Of a stretch of DNA of 64,000 nt, positions 62,401-64,000 are shown one piece after another. Position numbers and translations under genes: made by a program. The DNA comes from Chaenocephalus aceratus (Eukaryota; Chordata; Actinopteri; Perciformes; Channichthyidae). The notes under the pieces are model-generated. The model did no database searches. It was given only the letters and a program-made list of their open reading frames with translations, and was not told the DNA's origin. Positions within the stretch are counted from its first letter, which is position 1; the number at the start of each line of letters is the position of its first letter. The stretch lies in assembly GCA_023974075.1 (NCBI GenBank), contig CM043798.1:20400941-20464940 (forward strand), in the 5' to 3' direction.

Positions 62401-64000
62401 ACATTATGTCCTAATAATATCTACATCTTTTCAAATTAGTAAACATCTCGCCTCACTTGTTCTCTTTCTACCAGTAGCTTATCTAAGCTGCATGAGTCAT
62501 GTTTGAGCTGTGAGATCTCTGTTGGATCCACAAAAAAACCTCAATGTTTACATCCCTCCAAAATGATAATTTGTCACACTTTGCTATACGCTTTGTTGTT
62601 TCATCGGTTGAATGCATCATCAACGGCCTACTCCAGAGAGCTTTTAGATCTAAACTGTGTCGTGGGTGCAATGTATGCATGTTATCACTTTGTAATTATA
62701 ATCCATCATCTATGCAATTTGTATGTGTGACCCCCCTTTTTGGTCAGGTTTCATCAAAGGAGTCATCTATCTGCTTTGACTTGAGACCAGCCACACAGAA
62801 ACATAAAAGCATAAGTATTGAAGGACAAACTAACACTCGCAAGATCAAAGACACAGCCAAACAGTACTTATTTTTAGTAGATTCAATTAAACGGACATAC
62901 ATTATCTTAAACTACAAGGTAGGTCCTCACTGGGTTGAGGCATTAATGATAGCCCACAATGCCAGAGGAGAAATGTTTCATGCCTTGAAGCATTTCAGTA
63001 ACAAATGAGAGTTTCCCAAAATTGTTTTAACTATTTTGAAATGTAAAACTTGAAAGAGAAAATGTACAATAAGCTCACGCAATTGATGTTATTTCTTAAA
63101 AATATCATTAAAATGGTCTTATAGAGAAGGCTTAAGACATGGCAGTGAATCCGTGGTTCTATACAATGGATGCAAAAGCAATTAAAGGCAGAGGAGTAAG
63201 GGTGAGTCTCTGGTCTGAGATAGTGAGTGCATATATGGGAGCATAAAACAATTTTCAGAGGAACTTTAGCCAACAGTGTGAAACTGTATCTACAATTGGA
63301 AGACAGAAATTGAACAGTTGCTGCTTTCAGGCTACGAGGACTGGAACAGTGATTTCTGATGAAAGTGACAATCCCTTATTCATGAATTAAGGGTGAAACT
63401 AAAGGAAAAGATTAAGACAGAGGAGCGATAGAGGCAAGTAAAGCTGGGAAAATAAGAAATGCAATATGCAGACGCAGAGTTAAAAAAAACAATAGCACAC
63501 AGGATCAAATTCATGTAGGAAGTACGGTAATGTACGCAGAAAGTAATTCAACATTGGGATGAGTGATTTCTCTAACATCTACACGTGTTTCCACAGATGA
63601 CTTCCTTGTACCGCAAAATGATGGAATTACAGCCGGAGATGGCCACAGCTTGGCTCTGAAATCACCCGGCCCTCCATGCAGCGGGGTTTTTTGGAGGCTG
63701 GAAGCTGTTTGTGGGAATCACTGTAGCATGGGATGACCTTGGGATGGGAGATATCGCATCATTTCCTCTACACCAATGAGTTGAGATGGTGCCCACCTAA
63801 GCTCAGCTGGTGTCCTTAAGCACTCCCTCCTCTACCATGACAAACTCCCCCAAACACTTGATATTTGGTGGCCCAAAGTGACCTTACATCCCGTTTGGCA
63901 GCACAATATCATTGTGGTACCAAGCACAATCAGTGGGTCCTTTCAGGCTCCAGCTGCTACGGTAAAAACTCCCCCAGCTGAATATTTATGGGCCAGTGGT
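62401..64000. other. Non-coding DNA, no gene recognised
   Basis: A 154-codon frame (62544-63008) overlaps a second open frame and shows no domain. The last 430 bp are GC-richer, with an acceptor-like TTTCCACAG at 63597, but no convincing exon follows. Confidence 0.45.

Noticed and set aside
62544..63008. 154-codon plus frame as a gene
   Set aside because: No domain, AT-rich composition, overlaps another frame, and no splice or promoter context.
63598..63735. Terminal exon after the acceptor-like TTTCCACAG
   Set aside because: One frame runs about 46 codons to a stop, but no partner exon or recognisable protein was found; too weak to list.

Overview
The window looks like a gene-poor stretch of a teleost (ray-finned fish) chromosome. 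The pointers are L2/UnaL2-type LINE ends carrying the GGATA stem-loop, tRNA-derived SINEs with the same tail, a DIRS-type tyrosine-recombinase retrotransposon, TTAA-target miniature DNA transposons and many long dinucleotide runs. No complete host protein-coding gene can be read. Most open frames are short, AT-rich chance frames or microsatellite translations, and many have no ATG.

Layout. 1-20.5 kb is mostly unique non-coding DNA with a 19-bp minisatellite (9.65 kb) and two tRNA-derived SINEs (11.3 and 14.3 kb). A weakly supported minus-strand gene may cross this part: a CpG-rich possible 5' exon at about 35.2 kb ending in a good splice donor, a signal-peptide-like exon at 17.84-17.99 kb and a 34-nt microexon at 11.9 kb. 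20.5-30.5 kb carries an 823-bp inverted-repeat transposon, a 5'-truncated LINE with a 7-bp target duplication, two TTAA-flanked miniature transposons (388 and 1004 bp) and a SINE. 33-41 kb is rich in dinucleotide arrays, holds a perfect 56-bp spacer-less palindrome and has two LINE 3' ends.

42.6-50.9 kb is the main feature, a three-level nest. A minus-strand L2/Rex1-like LINE, already dead through a YADD to YADY change and an endonuclease deletion, was split by a 6.28-kb DIRS element (43135-49417). The DIRS element has split inverted termini, an internal complementary region that records its circle junction, and a GTT at each end. It encodes a broken gag-like ORF, a broken RT/RNase H ORF and an open tyrosine-recombinase frame with its catalytic residues. 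Inside its 5' part sits a fold-back element with 0.37-kb arms, and relatives of that element lie at about 54.7-55.3 and 61.6-61.9 kb.

51-64 kb is again mostly unique. It includes two copies of a DNA-transposon end, an inverted repeat built on telomere-like TAGGGG/TTAGGG hexamers (57.8-58.0 kb), and a second copy of a 0.27-kb repeat also found at 42.2 kb.

How the parts relate: L2-type LINEs supply the reverse transcriptase whose recognition stem-loop is copied by the SINE tails. The DIRS element would use its own RT to make circular DNA and its recombinase to insert that circle at a GTT, which is what the junctions show.
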